Below, piece after piece: positions 30,854 to 39,046 of a DNA stretch of 64,000 nucleotides. The position numbers and the translations under genes were made by a program. Within the stretch, counting starts at the first letter, position 1. Every line of letters begins with the position of its first letter. The stretch spans positions 186,001 through 250,000 of the forward strand of contig NC_008555.1 in assembly GCF_000060285.1 (NCBI RefSeq). Reading direction: 5' to 3'. Origin of the DNA: Listeria welshimeri serovar 6b str. SLCC5334. Lineage in GTDB: Bacteria > Bacillota > Bacilli > Lactobacillales > Listeriaceae. The notes under the pieces are model-generated. The model was given only the letters and a program-made list of their open reading frames with translations. It searched no databases and was not told the DNA's origin.

Positions 30854-31264
30854 ATGGCAGAAGTGAAGGAATACAAACAACTTAACGGCCTCGCGCTTGC
30901 TTATATGGGAGATGCGGTGTATGAGAAATTTATCCGTGAATATTTACTTGCTGCTGGCAAGACGAAACCGAATCAACTGCATAAAACAGCAACAAAATTT
31001 GTATCTGCAAAAGGACAAGCTATGGCGCTTAAAGTGATGATTGCGGAAGGCTTTTTAACAGAGGAAGAAGATCGAATCGCCAAGCGTGGTCGAAATGCTA
31101 AATCATATACCGTGCCTAAAAATACTGATCCTGGAACATATAGCATGTCTACTTCTTTTGAAGCGGTTCTTGGTTATCTTTATTTAGCAGGTGACATGAG
31201 ACGTCTTCAAGAATGGATGGAAAAGGCACTAGAAATAGTTGAAAAAGGAGTGGAAAACAATTAA
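30854..31264 (+). CDS. mrnC: Mini-ribonuclease III
   Basis: MrnC matures 23S rRNA ends and consists of the RNase III catalytic domain only, without the double-stranded RNA-binding domain. The 136-residue length fits. The sequence includes NGLALAYMGDAVYEKFIREY, where the Asp is the metal ligand, and the later YSMSTSFEAVLGYLYL with its catalytic glutamate. Overlaps rlmB by one base (TAATG). Position after cysS is conserved in Bacillus. Confidence 0.94.
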   Translation: MAEVKEYKQLNGLALAYMGDAVYEKFIREYLLAAGKTKPNQLHKTATKFVSAKGQAMALKVMIAEGFLTEEEDRIAKRGRNAKSYTVPKNTDPGTYSMSTSFEAVLGYLYLAGDMRRLQEWMEKALEIVEKGVENN

Positions 31265-32019
31265 TGGAACAAGAAAATGAGCAAGAATGGATTGGTGGAA
31301 GAAATCCCGTCCTTGAAGTGTTACGATCCGAAAGAGATATCCATAAAATATACGTACAAGAAGGTTCGCAAAAAGGCGTGTTAAAACAAGTATTAACGCT
31401 GGCTAAAGAACGCAAAATCCAAGTCCAATTTGTGCCAAAGCAAAAGATTGAAAAAGTAGTGAGTGGCGCACATCAAGGTGTTGCAGCGCAAGTGGCAGCT
31501 TATCAGTATGCTGAACTTGATGATTTATTTGCGGCTGCCGAAGCAAAAGATGAAATGCCGTTTTTCATTATTCTAGATGAGCTAGAAGATCCACATAACT
31601 TAGGATCCATAATGCGTACAGCAGATTCTGTTGGTGCTCATGGAATTATTATCCCGAAACGTCGCGCTGTAGGATTAACGCAAACTGTAGCAAAAGCTAG
31701 TACTGGGGCGATGGAGTATGTTCCAGTAGTTCGTGTGACGAATATGGTGCGGACGATGGAAGAGTTGCAAAAACGCGGATTATGGATTTTTGGAACAGAT
31801 GCTAAAGGAAGCAGCGATTACCGGACAATGGATGTAGATATGCCACTTGCTATTGTTATTGGTAGTGAAGGGTTCGGTATGAGCCGCTTAGTTAGAGAAA
31901 AATGTGATTTCCTAGTTCATTTACCAATGCGTGGAAAAGTTACATCGCTTAATGCTTCTGTTGCAGCCAGTTTGTTACTATATGAAGTTTATCGGAAACG
32001 TTTCCCACTGGAGAAATAA
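31264..32019 (+). CDS. rlmB: 23S rRNA 2'-O-ribose methyltransferase, TrmH/RlmB family
   Basis: A SPOUT methyltransferase of 251 residues. The N-terminal substrate-binding domain begins with GRNPVLEVLRS. The SPOUT knot shows LDELEDPHNLGSIMRTADSVG, VIGSEGFGMS and the terminal MRGKVTSLNASVAASLLLYE. By context (cysS-mrnC-rlmB-yacP) it is the Bacillus YacO counterpart. The exact target, probably G2251 of 23S rRNA, is inferred from the family. Confidence 0.92.
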   Translation: MEQENEQEWIGGRNPVLEVLRSERDIHKIYVQEGSQKGVLKQVLTLAKERKIQVQFVPKQKIEKVVSGAHQGVAAQVAAYQYAELDDLFAAAEAKDEMPFFIILDELEDPHNLGSIMRTADSVGAHGIIIPKRRAVGLTQTVAKASTGAMEYVPVVRVTNMVRTMEELQKRGLWIFGTDAKGSSDYRTMDVDMPLAIVIGSEGFGMSRLVREKCDFLVHLPMRGKVTSLNASVAASLLLYEVYRKRFPLEK

Positions 32020-32021
32020 AG

Positions 32022-32534
32022 ATGGAACAAATTCTGCTTGTTGACGGGTATAATGTGATTGGGGCTTGGCCAGAACTTAGTTTCTTAAAAGATCGTGATT
32101 TGGAAGCGGCGAGAGATAAATTGATTGAATGGATGGCGGAGTATCAAAGTTACACCGGTTATCGGGTTGTTGTCGTTTTTGATGCGCAGTTTGTTCGTGG
32201 TGTGAAACGAAAAAGTAAAAAACATCAAGTGGAAGTGGTTTTTACACATGAAGATGAAACGGCGGATGAATATATTGAGCAAAAGGCAATTGAATGGAAA
32301 AACGCGCGAACCCAAATTATTGTAGCGACATCCGATTATACGGAGCAATGGGCTATTTTTGGGCAAGGTGCGCTTCGGATTTCTTCTCGAGAATTACTTT
32401 TTGAAATTCAAGAAATGAGTAAACAAATTGAGAAGAAAATTAAACGAATTCAGGAGAAAATGCCAAAATCAAACCTTAATCTAGATTCTGATATTATTTC
32501 TCAGCTTGAAAAGTGGAGAAGAGGCGAGGATTAA
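32022..32534 (+). CDS. rae1: NYN-domain ribonuclease YacP/Rae1
   Basis: 170 residues with the NYN (PIN-like) start LLVDGYNVIGAWPEL, the VVVVFDAQF strand, and ATSDYTEQWAIFGQGA near the third acidic patch. In Bacillus the protein (Rae1) cuts mRNA in the ribosomal A site. It follows rlmB after two bases. The tail is a charged helix. Confidence 0.88.
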   Translation: MEQILLVDGYNVIGAWPELSFLKDRDLEAARDKLIEWMAEYQSYTGYRVVVVFDAQFVRGVKRKSKKHQVEVVFTHEDETADEYIEQKAIEWKNARTQIIVATSDYTEQWAIFGQGALRISSRELLFEIQEMSKQIEKKIKRIQEKMPKSNLNLDSDIISQLEKWRRGED

Positions 32535-32538
32535 GGGA

Positions 32539-32567
32539 TTGACGGTAAGTTTTTGACTATGTATAAT
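32539..32567 (+). promoter_or_regulatory. Sigma-A promoter of sigH
   Basis: TTGACG (32539-32544), 17-base spacer, perfect TATAAT (32562-32567), just after the rae1 stop and 47 bases before sigH. Confidence 0.8.
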
Positions 32568-32614
32568 AAAGCAACTAAAGCAGAAATCCTGTCGAAAAGG
32601 AGCCGATTAGTCTA

Positions 32615-33220
32615 GTGAATAATTCAGTAAATCAAGAAGAAATGGCGATGCTTGAACTAGCTAGAAGCGGTGATACCGAAGCGTTAGAGTATTTTTTCAG
32701 TAAGTATCAGTCAGTGATTTATTGGAAATCTACTCAATATTTTTTACAAGGTGCAGAGCGAGATGACTTAATCCAAGAAGCAATGATTGGTCTTTTTAAA
32801 GCAATTCGTGATTATGATCAAACAAAAGAAGCTTCTTTTCGGTCTTTTGCAGAAATGTGTATAAATAGGCAACTTCTTTCGGCGGTGAAACGCGCGTCCA
32901 GACAAAAAAACATTCCATTAAATAATTCAGTTTCATTAGATACACCAATGGCTGAGGATGATGTAGACTGGACTTTATTAGATGTTATATCCGAAAAAGA
33001 AGCTGAAACGCCTGAAGACTTTTTAATCAAAAATGAAGATTTAACACATGTAGCACGTCAGCTAGAGGAAGTCACAAGCGAATTTGAAAAAGAAGTGTTA
33101 AAACAATATTTAGAAGGTAAAAGTTATCAAGAAATGGCTCTTTTCTTTAATAAAAAAGAGAAGGCAATTGATAATGCTTTGCAACGAGTGAAAAAGAAAA
33201 TGATGAAGCAGTTCGAATAA
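32615..33220 (+). CDS. sigH: RNA polymerase sigma factor SigH
   Basis: Sigma-70 family factor of 201 residues. Region 2 holds LIQEAMIGLFKAIRDYD and FRSFAEMCINRQLLSAVKRASR. Region 4 is at the C-terminus, with KSYQEMALFFNKKEKAIDNALQR. In Bacillus SigH drives early stationary-phase genes; in Listeria a competence-related role is described. Start GTG 32615 follows AAAAGGAGC. Its place between yacP/rae1 and rpmG-secE-nusG is conserved. Confidence 0.95.
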   Translation: MNNSVNQEEMAMLELARSGDTEALEYFFSKYQSVIYWKSTQYFLQGAERDDLIQEAMIGLFKAIRDYDQTKEASFRSFAEMCINRQLLSAVKRASRQKNIPLNNSVSLDTPMAEDDVDWTLLDVISEKEAETPEDFLIKNEDLTHVARQLEEVTSEFEKEVLKQYLEGKSYQEMALFFNKKEKAIDNALQRVKKKMMKQFE

Positions 33221-33228
33221 AAAAATAA

Positions 33229-33257
33229 TTGACTAGCCAAGAGCCAAGTGTTATATT
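33229..33257 (+). promoter_or_regulatory. Promoter of rpmG-secE
   Basis: TTGACT (33229-33234), 17-base spacer, TATATT (33252-33257), in the gap after sigH. Confidence 0.7.
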
Positions 33258-33323
33258 TATATGGATGAAATGTGCCTATTTTTTGGCATGGCATATTTAA
33301 TGATTGCGGAGTTGAGATAATTT

Positions 33324-33473
33324 ATGAAGAAGAAAACATCCCTCGCTTGTTCTGAGTGTGGTTCAAGAAACTATACAGTCAATGTTAGCGGGACGCAGAA
33401 AGAAACTCGCTTAGAAGTGAAGAAATTCTGTCGACACTGCAATAAACATACATTACATCGAGAAACAAAATAG
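33324..33473 (+). CDS. rpmG: Ribosomal protein L33
   Basis: 49 residues: begins [17 protein letters not shown], has a second CxxC (CRHC) near the end and finishes LHRETK. The two CxxC pairs make this a zinc-binding L33 form. Its order before secE-nusG is conserved in Firmicutes. The ribosome binding site is GGAGTTGAGATA. Confidence 0.95.
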   Translation: MKKKTSLACSECGSRNYTVNVSGTQKETRLEVKKFCRHCNKHTLHRETK

Positions 33474-33492
33474 ACGATATGGAGGTTTTGGT

Positions 33493-33672
33493 ATGTCTGC
33501 AATAGCAAGATTCTTTCGGAATGTTTCATCCGAAATGCATAAGGTTACATGGCCAACTAGAAAAGAGCTTTTAACATACACAGTAACAGTAGTTATTACA
33601 GTAATTTTATTTGCTTTATTCTTTATGTTAATTGATTTCGGTATTGAACAAATTATTAAACTTATCATGTAG
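33493..33672 (+). CDS. secE: Preprotein translocase subunit SecE
   Basis: 59 residues, the short single-helix Firmicute form. It has the amphipathic N-terminal part with SSEMHKVTWPTRKELL, the SecE signature, followed by one membrane helix (TVTVVITVILFALFFMLIDF). A GGAGG site precedes the ATG. SecE clamps SecY in the membrane translocon. A terminator separates it from nusG. Confidence 0.95.
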   Translation: MSAIARFFRNVSSEMHKVTWPTRKELLTYTVTVVITVILFALFFMLIDFGIEQIIKLIM

Positions 33673-33716
33673 TGCTAGGAATTTTACAAAGATAATGATA
33701 TACTATTACTTGAGAC

Positions 33717-33743
33717 AAAACCCGTACAACTTTCGGGTTTTTT
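33717..33743 (+). terminator. Rho-independent terminator between secE and nusG
   Basis: AAAACCCG pairs with CGGGTTTT, followed by TT and a further T-rich stretch. A possible -10 (TATACT, 33753-33758) follows for nusG. Confidence 0.8.
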
Positions 33744-33759
33744 ATTTTGGATTATACTA

Positions 33760-33800
33760 AAAGGAGGATGGCGGCAAAATAGGCTGCTGCCAACTAAACA
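33760..33800 (+). promoter_or_regulatory. Split ribosome binding site of nusG with intervening hairpin
   Basis: The strong Shine-Dalgarno AAAGGAGG (33760-33767) is 33 bases from the nusG ATG, much too far for normal initiation. Between them, GGCGGC (33770-33775) can pair with GCTGCC (33786-33791). Folding would bring the site to about 11 bases of the start. The pairing is visible; the function is inferred. Confidence 0.5.
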
Positions 33801-34334
33801 ATGGAAAAGAATTGGTATGTTGTTCATACTTACTCCGGTTATGAAAATAAAGTCAAAGCAAACTTAGAAAAACGTGTAGAATCAATGGGCATGTCAGATA
33901 AAATTTTCCGCGTTATCGTACCGGAAGAAGAAGAAACAGAAGTAAAAAATGGTAAAACAAAAACAATTAAACGTAAAGTATTCCCTGGTTATGTTTTAGT
34001 GGAAATCGTCATGACAGATGATTCTTGGTATGTTGTACGTAATACTCCAGGTGTTACTGGGTTTGTTGGTTCATCAGGCTCAGGATCAAAACCAACACCA
34101 TTACTTCCAGAAGAAGCAGAGCGTATTCTGAAAAGCATGGGTATGGTTGAAAAACGTGCCGAAGCTGACTTTGAAATTGGTGAAACAGTTATGGTCAAAG
34201 AAGGACCATTCGCTGATTTCTCTGGTAAAGTGGACGAAATGGACAACGACAAAGGTAAAGCGAAAGTCATGGTTAACATGTTCGGACGTGAAACTCCAGT
34301 TGAAGTTGATTTCAACCAAATCGAAAAACTTTAA
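33801..34334 (+). CDS. nusG: Transcription elongation/antitermination factor NusG
   Basis: 177 residues. It begins MEKNWYVVHTYSGYENKVK, the NGN-domain start, with the polymerase-contact region around FPGYVLVEIVMTDDSWYVVRNTPGVTGFVG, and ends in a KOW domain with VMVKEGPFADFSGKV. The ATG at 33801 is set by homology: no Shine-Dalgarno lies at the usual distance. Ends in its own terminator. Confidence 0.97.
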   Translation: MEKNWYVVHTYSGYENKVKANLEKRVESMGMSDKIFRVIVPEEEETEVKNGKTKTIKRKVFPGYVLVEIVMTDDSWYVVRNTPGVTGFVGSSGSGSKPTPLLPEEAERILKSMGMVEKRAEADFEIGETVMVKEGPFADFSGKVDEMDNDKGKAKVMVNMFGRETPVEVDFNQIEKL

Positions 34335-34339
34335 AACTT

Positions 34340-34374
34340 GCAACCTCTACATTATTTGTGGAGGTTGTTTTTGG
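34340..34374 (+). terminator. Rho-independent terminator after nusG
   Basis: CAACCTCTAC pairs with GTGGAGGTTG, followed by TTTTT. Confidence 0.88.
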
Positions 34375-34389
34375 TAAGGAGGCGACAAA

Positions 34390-34860
34390 ATGGACAAAGC
34401 TAAGCAGATATATTTTGATTTTAAACGAGAAGCGGGCTTTTTAGAACTCGATTTTCCATTGTTTTTACGTAATGGCCCAGGCAGCGGTGAACTTTGCATG
34501 GACTATAACGAACAAGATGGATATATGTTATACGGTTATGAACGCGGCTTGCGTAACAGTGAATTCAAAACAAAAGATTTGGAAGAATTTAAATACGAGG
34601 TTTTTCTTCATATTTGTTGGTATATGGGAATGGAATTTGAACTTCGCCACCGAAAAGATAATATAGAACGTGATGACAACATCCTCGAAACGGACACCCG
34701 TAAAATCGCTTTTGAAAAAACATTGCAATTGCTACAAAAAGTTAATCCAGCCTGGATAGATAAGGCTGCGCAAGGCTACACAACATATTTGAACTTATGG
34801 CGTAAAAATCAAAATGTATATTTCGATAAAGAGTCCATGCAATTTAAAATAGAATCTTAA
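34390..34860 (+). CDS. Hypothetical protein resembling Imm63-type immunity proteins
   Basis: 156 residues, soluble, acidic, with no signal peptide or membrane segment. The pattern, a central acidic helix with FKYEVFLHICWYMGMEFELRHR followed by the RKIAFEKTLQLLQKVNPAWIDKA block, recalls the Imm63 family of polymorphic-toxin immunity proteins. I cannot test this. There is no toxin gene beside it. It has a good AAGGAGG site and lies alone between nusG and rplK, splitting a block that is usually continuous. Confidence 0.6.
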   Translation: MDKAKQIYFDFKREAGFLELDFPLFLRNGPGSGELCMDYNEQDGYMLYGYERGLRNSEFKTKDLEEFKYEVFLHICWYMGMEFELRHRKDNIERDDNILETDTRKIAFEKTLQLLQKVNPAWIDKAAQGYTTYLNLWRKNQNVYFDKESMQFKIES

Positions 34861-34867
34861 AAAAGTC

Positions 34868-34896
34868 TTGCAACAGAATGTTTAAGATGGTATCAT
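34868..34896 (+). promoter_or_regulatory. Promoter of rplK-rplA
   Basis: TTGCAA (34868-34873), 17-base spacer, TATCAT (34891-34896), after the orphan gene. The leader to the rplK start is about 85 bases and contains a GGGG/CCCC hairpin (34933-34953 area). Confidence 0.7.
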
Positions 34897-34986
34897 ATAT
34901 AAGTACGTTTTTGACGTATTTTTTAACGTGGGAGGGGAAATATCAGCCCCAGTCAACCACATCACGGACTTAAGGAGGTATGTCTC

Positions 34987-35412
34987 GTGGCAAAAAAAGT
35001 GATTAAAGAAGTTAAACTTCAAATTCCAGCAGGTAAAGCAAATCCTGCACCTCCAGTTGGACCTGCATTAGGTCAAGCTGGCGTAAACATCATGGGATTC
35101 TGTAAAGAGTTTAATGCTCGCACAGCCGATCAAGCTGGTCTTATTATTCCTGTTGTGATCACTGTATTTGAAGACCGTTCGTTTACGTTCATCACTAAAA
35201 CTCCACCAGCAGCTGTATTACTTAAAAAAGCAGCTAAAGTGGAAAAAGGATCCGGTGAACCAAACAAAACAAAAGTTGCATCTGTAACTCGCGCTCAAGT
35301 ACAGGAAATTGCTGAAACAAAAATGCCAGACCTTAACGCTGCAAATGTTGAATCTGCAATGCTAATGGTTGAAGGTACTGCACGTTCTATGGGTATCACT
35401 ATCCAAGATTAA
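34987..35412 (+). CDS. rplK: Ribosomal protein L11
   Basis: 141 residues with the typical [31 protein letters not shown]-terminal domain and the C-terminal rRNA-binding domain ending TARSMGI. It forms part of the GTPase-associated centre. The start is GTG at 34987 after an AAGGAGG site. Cotranscribed with rplA 39 bases on. Confidence 0.97.
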   Translation: MAKKVIKEVKLQIPAGKANPAPPVGPALGQAGVNIMGFCKEFNARTADQAGLIIPVVITVFEDRSFTFITKTPPAAVLLKKAAKVEKGSGEPNKTKVASVTRAQVQEIAETKMPDLNAANVESAMLMVEGTARSMGITIQD

Positions 35413-35451
35413 TCGTGTGTTTCACAATTTGACAATTAAGGAGGAAAAGAA

Positions 35452-36141
35452 ATGGCTAAGAAAGGCAAAAAGTATCAAGATGCTTTAAAACAAATTGATG
35501 CAAACAAAGTTTACACTGCAGAAGAAGCAGTAGAACTTGCTAAAAAAATTGACTTCGCTAAATTCGATGCAACTGTTGAAGTAGCATTCCGTCTTGGCGT
35601 TGACCCTAAAAAAGCAGATCAACAAATCCGTGGTGCTGTTGTACTACCAAACGGTACTGGTAAAACTCAACGCGTATTAGTATTCGCAAAAGGTGAAAAA
35701 GCAAAAGAAGCTGAGGCTGCTGGAGCTGATTACGTTGGTGAATCTGAATTCGTTGAAAAAATCAACCAAGGTTGGTTTGAATTTGACGTTATCGTTGCTA
35801 CACCTGACATGATGGGTGAAGTTGGTAAATTAGGCCGTGTCCTTGGACCAAAAGGTTTAATGCCAAACCCTAAAACTGGTACAGTAACAATGGACGTAAC
35901 TAAAGCAGTTAACGAAATTAAAGCTGGTAAAGTAGAATACCGTGTTGATAAAGCTGGTAATGTCCACGCTGCAATCGGTAAAGTATCTTTTGATGCTGCT
36001 AAACTAGTAGAAAACTTCCGTACTGTAAACGACGTTCTTCAAAAAGCAAAACCTGCTGCTGCGAAAGGTACTTACGTGAAAAATCTTTCCGTAACAACTA
36101 CTTTCGGACCTGGAATCAAAGTTGACCCAGCTAGCTTATAA
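35452..36141 (+). CDS. rplA: Ribosomal protein L1
   Basis: 229 residues; contains [21 protein letters not shown] and the [20 protein letters not shown] signature. L1 forms the mobile stalk near the E site. AAGGAGG precedes the ATG. Followed by a separate promoter and leader for rplJ-rplL. Confidence 0.98.
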
Positions 36142-36149
36142 AATTTAAC

Positions 36150-36178
36150 TTGACCAGCCTCTTTTCTTTTGATAAGAT
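36150..36178 (+). promoter_or_regulatory. Promoter of rplJ-rplL
   Basis: TTGACC (36150-36155), 17-base spacer, TAAGAT (36173-36178). The -10 is the same unusual TAAGAT as at both rRNA promoters here. Confidence 0.65.
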
Positions 36179-36184
36179 AGGCTA

Positions 36185-36330
36185 GTTGAAACAATCAAAT
36201 ATCCTTACCGTAGACAGTTGGTGCGTTTACCGCTTAAATTTGCCACCCGAGGGATTTCTTTTGAAGTGTACATTCGTGTGCATTCCACAAAAACCTCTGG
36301 CGTCTACGGTGTCAGAGGTTTTTTGTTGCT
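36185..36330 (+). promoter_or_regulatory. Ribosomal protein L10 leader with terminator
   Basis: An untranslated leader in the position of the L10 leader family, in which the L10-L12 complex represses its own operon. ACCGTAGAC (36207-36215) is perfectly complementary to GTCTACGGT (36302-36310). The latter lies in the loop of the terminator AACCTCTG/CAGAGGTT (36292-36320) followed by TTTT. The long-range pairing and the terminator overlap in space, suggesting an attenuation switch. Family by position and structure; mechanism inferred. Confidence 0.8.
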
Positions 36331-36388
36331 GATCAAACAGAACTTGTATCTGTTTAATTAGATTTAATTGTTGGACGGAGGTGGAAAA

Positions 36389-36889
36389 ATGAGTAAAGTT
36401 CTTGAAGCTAAACAAAGTGCAGTAGAAGAAATTAAAACAAAATTATCAGCTAGTGCGTCTACAGTAATTGTTGATTACCGCGGCTTAAACGTTGGCGAAA
36501 TCACTGAATTACGTAAACAATTGCGTGATGCTGGTATTGAATTTAAAGTCTACAAAAACTCACTAACTCGCCGTGCTGTTGAAGCTAACGGTTACGAAGG
36601 TTTAGAAGGAGCTCTAACTGGTCCTAACGCAATCGCATTCAGTAATGAAGACGTAGTTGCGCCTGCGAAAATCCTTAACGATTTCGCTAAAGATCATGAA
36701 GCACTAGAAATCAAAGCCGGTGTTATTGAAGGTAAAGTTGCTTCTCTTGAAGAAATTAAAGCACTTGCAACACTTCCATCACGCGAAGGATTGCTATCTA
36801 TGCTTTGCAACGTACTTCAAGCTCCAGTTCGCGGTCTTGCTATCGCTACTAAAGCTGTTGCTGACCAAAAAGAAGGACAAGAAGCATAA
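36389..36889 (+). CDS. rplJ: Ribosomal protein L10
   Basis: 166 residues. Starts [16 protein letters not shown], has [21 protein letters not shown] and YKNSLTRRA rRNA-binding features, and an alanine-rich C-terminal helix that holds the L7/L12 dimers. The ATG at 36389 lies after GGAGGTGG; an upstream in-frame ATG at 36368 would overlap this site. Confidence 0.97.
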   Translation: MSKVLEAKQSAVEEIKTKLSASASTVIVDYRGLNVGEITELRKQLRDAGIEFKVYKNSLTRRAVEANGYEGLEGALTGPNAIAFSNEDVVAPAKILNDFAKDHEALEIKAGVIEGKVASLEEIKALATLPSREGLLSMLCNVLQAPVRGLAIATKAVADQKEGQEA

Positions 36890-36968
36890 TCTGTTTTACC
36901 CAGGGGGAACCCTACAAACAAATCTCGGTTAAATCCGAAAAAATTATATTAATTGGAGGAATTTCAAA

Positions 36969-37331
36969 ATGGCTTTAAACATTGAAGAAATCATTGCTTC
37001 CGTAAAAGAAGCATCTGTATTAGAACTTAACGATTTAGTAAAAGCAATCGAAGAAGAATTTGGCGTAACTGCTGCTGCTCCTGTAGCTGTAGCTGCTGCT
37101 GGTGGCGGTGCTGCTGAGCAAACTGAATTCACTGTAGAATTATCTTCTGCTGGAGATTCTAAAATCAAAGTTATCAAAGTGGTACGTGAAATCACTGGTC
37201 TTGGCTTAAAAGAAGCTAAAGAATTAGTTGACAACGCTCCTAAAGCTCTTAAAGAAGGCGTTGCTAAAGAAGAAGCTGAAGAAATCAAAGCTAAACTTGA
37301 AGAAGTTGGCGCTAACGTAGAAGTTAAGTAA
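36969..37331 (+). CDS. rplL: Ribosomal protein L7/L12
   Basis: 120 residues. N-terminal dimerisation domain, Ala/Gly-rich hinge (about 38-52, [13 protein letters not shown]), and a C-terminal domain with [20 protein letters not shown] that recruits translation factors. Preceded by TTGGAGGA. Ends in a strong terminator. Confidence 0.98.
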   Translation: MALNIEEIIASVKEASVLELNDLVKAIEEEFGVTAAAPVAVAAAGGGAAEQTEFTVELSSAGDSKIKVIKVVREITGLGLKEAKELVDNAPKALKEGVAKEEAEEIKAKLEEVGANVEVK

Positions 37332-37338
37332 TTTTGTT

Positions 37339-37372
37339 AAGACCTTAGATACTAGCTATCTAAGGTCTTTAT
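37339..37372 (+). terminator. Rho-independent terminator after rplL
   Basis: AAGACCTTAGATA pairs perfectly with TATCTAAGGTCTT around a short loop, then a short T-rich stretch. Confidence 0.88.
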
Positions 37373-37509
37373 TTATTAAAATATAAAGATCATTAAATAA
37401 GCATTTTTAAAGGAATGAAGTCGGAAATAATCCTTTAGAAGGCTTTTTTTTATTGCCGTTACATGCTAGTATTAGTAAGTGAGTTAGTTAGTTTTCTGGA
37501 GGTTTATAC

Positions 37510-37896
37510 ATGTCAATTAAAGCTATATCGAAATCTGAACTAGAAATCATGAAAATAATTTGGGAATACGGCAGAGCTGTTCAGTATTCAGATGTTGCCA
37601 TGAAACTTAGTGAAAAAGAAGTATTATGGAAGAAAAACACCATTCTTACTTTTTTAGCACGCTTAGTTGAAAAAAATTTACTTCGAGTTAAAAAAATTGG
37701 ACGTAAAAATGAATATTATGCACTTGTTAGTGAAAATGAATATTTGGAACTGCAAACAGAAACATTTTTAGAAGAGATTTATGAGGGGGATGTAAAAGGA
37801 TTAATCACGAATTTAGTACAGAATGACTTAATTTCTTCGGATGAACTTGATGATTTACAACAATTTTGGAAAAGGATGAAGTCACCTAATGAATGA
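37510..37896 (+). CDS. BlaI/MecI-family transcriptional repressor
   Basis: 128 residues with the winged-helix layout of BlaI: ISKSELEIMKIIWEYG at the start, KKNTILTFLARLVEKNLLRVKKIGRKNEYY as recognition helix and wing, and a C-terminal dimerisation helix. Such repressors are cleaved or released on a signal from a BlaR1-type partner, encoded here with an 8-base overlap. No beta-lactamase gene is nearby; targets are unknown. The upstream TTAC(12)GTAA element at 37459-37478 may be its operator but is weak. Confidence 0.85.
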   Translation: MSIKAISKSELEIMKIIWEYGRAVQYSDVAMKLSEKEVLWKKNTILTFLARLVEKNLLRVKKIGRKNEYYALVSENEYLELQTETFLEEIYEGDVKGLITNLVQNDLISSDELDDLQQFWKRMKSPNE

Positions 37897-38950
37897 ACTG
37901 CTTAAGATGGTCTTATCCATGGCCCTCACTTCACTAGTGTTAATACCATGTATATGGATATTTGGAAAAGCATTTAATCGCTATTTAAGTAAGAAAAAAA
38001 TCTATTATTTATGGCTTGTTGTTTTTCTCTTTTTAACAATACCTTTTTCATTTATTTTCTTTACGCCAACAAAAAATAATGAATTTATGTGGGGAAAAGG
38101 AACCGGTTTAGAAGGAGCTACTTCAGTTGTATTTGATAACAATGGTATTTTTGTAGAAAGAGATGCTAAAGTTGCTTTTTGGATGACATTACTCGATTAT
38201 TTATGGGTAATTTGGTTGGTAATATTTTTACTTATTTTTATTTACAGAATCGCTTCTTATCGAAATTTTAAAAAATATGTTTTTTCAGGCGCACAAAAAG
38301 TAAATAATTTGGAGCAACTTGATCAATTAGGGGAGATTATAGATGAATTAAATATTAAAAAATCAGTTGAACTGATGATTAATCCACTAATTTCTTCACC
38401 TATTTTCTTAGGATTCAAGCGAAATGTTATAGTGTTACCTGATAAATCTTTTTCTGAAGAGGAACTTCAATATATTCTTAGACACGAGTTAATACATTGT
38501 AAACGAAAAGACATGTATTATGTCTGGATTGCTCAATTTTTCGTTTGTATCTATTGGTTCAATCCTCTGGTGTATCTTATGAATAAACAAATCCAAATTG
38601 ATCGTGAATTAGCTTGTGACGAAGCGGTTTTAGCTACCCTGCCAAAAGAGAAATATTTGGGTTATGGAGATACATTACTCTCTTCGCTTGCAAAATCAGG
38701 AAACTATAAAGAATCATCCGTAGCCGTTTCACTTCACGAAAATACTAAAAAGTTAAAAGAAAGGCTTACATTCATTGCAAATTATCAAAAGGAAGCAAAA
38801 AATAATAACACAATTTTACCTATTTTTCTGATAGCACTATGTAGTGTAGGTCTAATATTTAGTTTGTTTCAAACAGAAATATTCACTAAAGAAAAGAACA
38901 AATCCATTATAATTAAGAAAGATAAAAATACAAATAACTTCTCTCGTTAA
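37889..38950 (+). CDS. BlaR1-like M56 membrane metallopeptidase without sensor domain
   Basis: 353 residues. Membrane segments near 5-25, 38-55, 105-128 and 310-332. The zinc protease motif is HELIHCKRKD (about residue 200), with a further acidic ligand in the RELACDEAV block. True BlaR1/MecR1 proteins have about 240 extra C-terminal residues forming a penicillin-binding sensor; here the protein ends about 20 residues after the last membrane segment. So it probably senses something other than beta-lactam acylation. Coupled to the repressor upstream. Confidence 0.85.
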   Translation: MNELLKMVLSMALTSLVLIPCIWIFGKAFNRYLSKKKIYYLWLVVFLFLTIPFSFIFFTPTKNNEFMWGKGTGLEGATSVVFDNNGIFVERDAKVAFWMTLLDYLWVIWLVIFLLIFIYRIASYRNFKKYVFSGAQKVNNLEQLDQLGEIIDELNIKKSVELMINPLISSPIFLGFKRNVIVLPDKSFSEEELQYILRHELIHCKRKDMYYVWIAQFFVCIYWFNPLVYLMNKQIQIDRELACDEAVLATLPKEKYLGYGDTLLSSLAKSGNYKESSVAVSLHENTKKLKERLTFIANYQKEAKNNNTILPIFLIALCSVGLIFSLFQTEIFTKEKNKSIIIKKDKNTNNFSR

Positions 38951-38967
38951 TTGAGGGAAGTTTTTTT
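38936..38967 (+). terminator. Rho-independent terminator after the BlaR1-like gene
   Basis: AACTTCTCTC pairs with GAGGGAAGTT around a seven-base loop, then seven T. The stem starts inside the last codons of the gene. Confidence 0.85.
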
Positions 38968-39046
38968 GTGTAAGATATTGACTTTTAAGCCTACAAAATG
39001 TAGAATTAAAATGCATAAATAATACTAAAAAAGGTGGGGGAATTAC

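Noticed and set aside
34903-34924. TACGT/ACGTA hairpin with six T in the rplK leader
   Set aside because: Looks like a terminator, but it would end only about 20 nt after the predicted start, too short for normal intrinsic termination; the stem is only five pairs.
37371-37509. AAAGGA/TCCTTT inverted repeat followed by AAGGC and eight T before the blaI-like gene
   Set aside because: Stem is short with a large loop; not convincing as a second terminator or as an attenuator.
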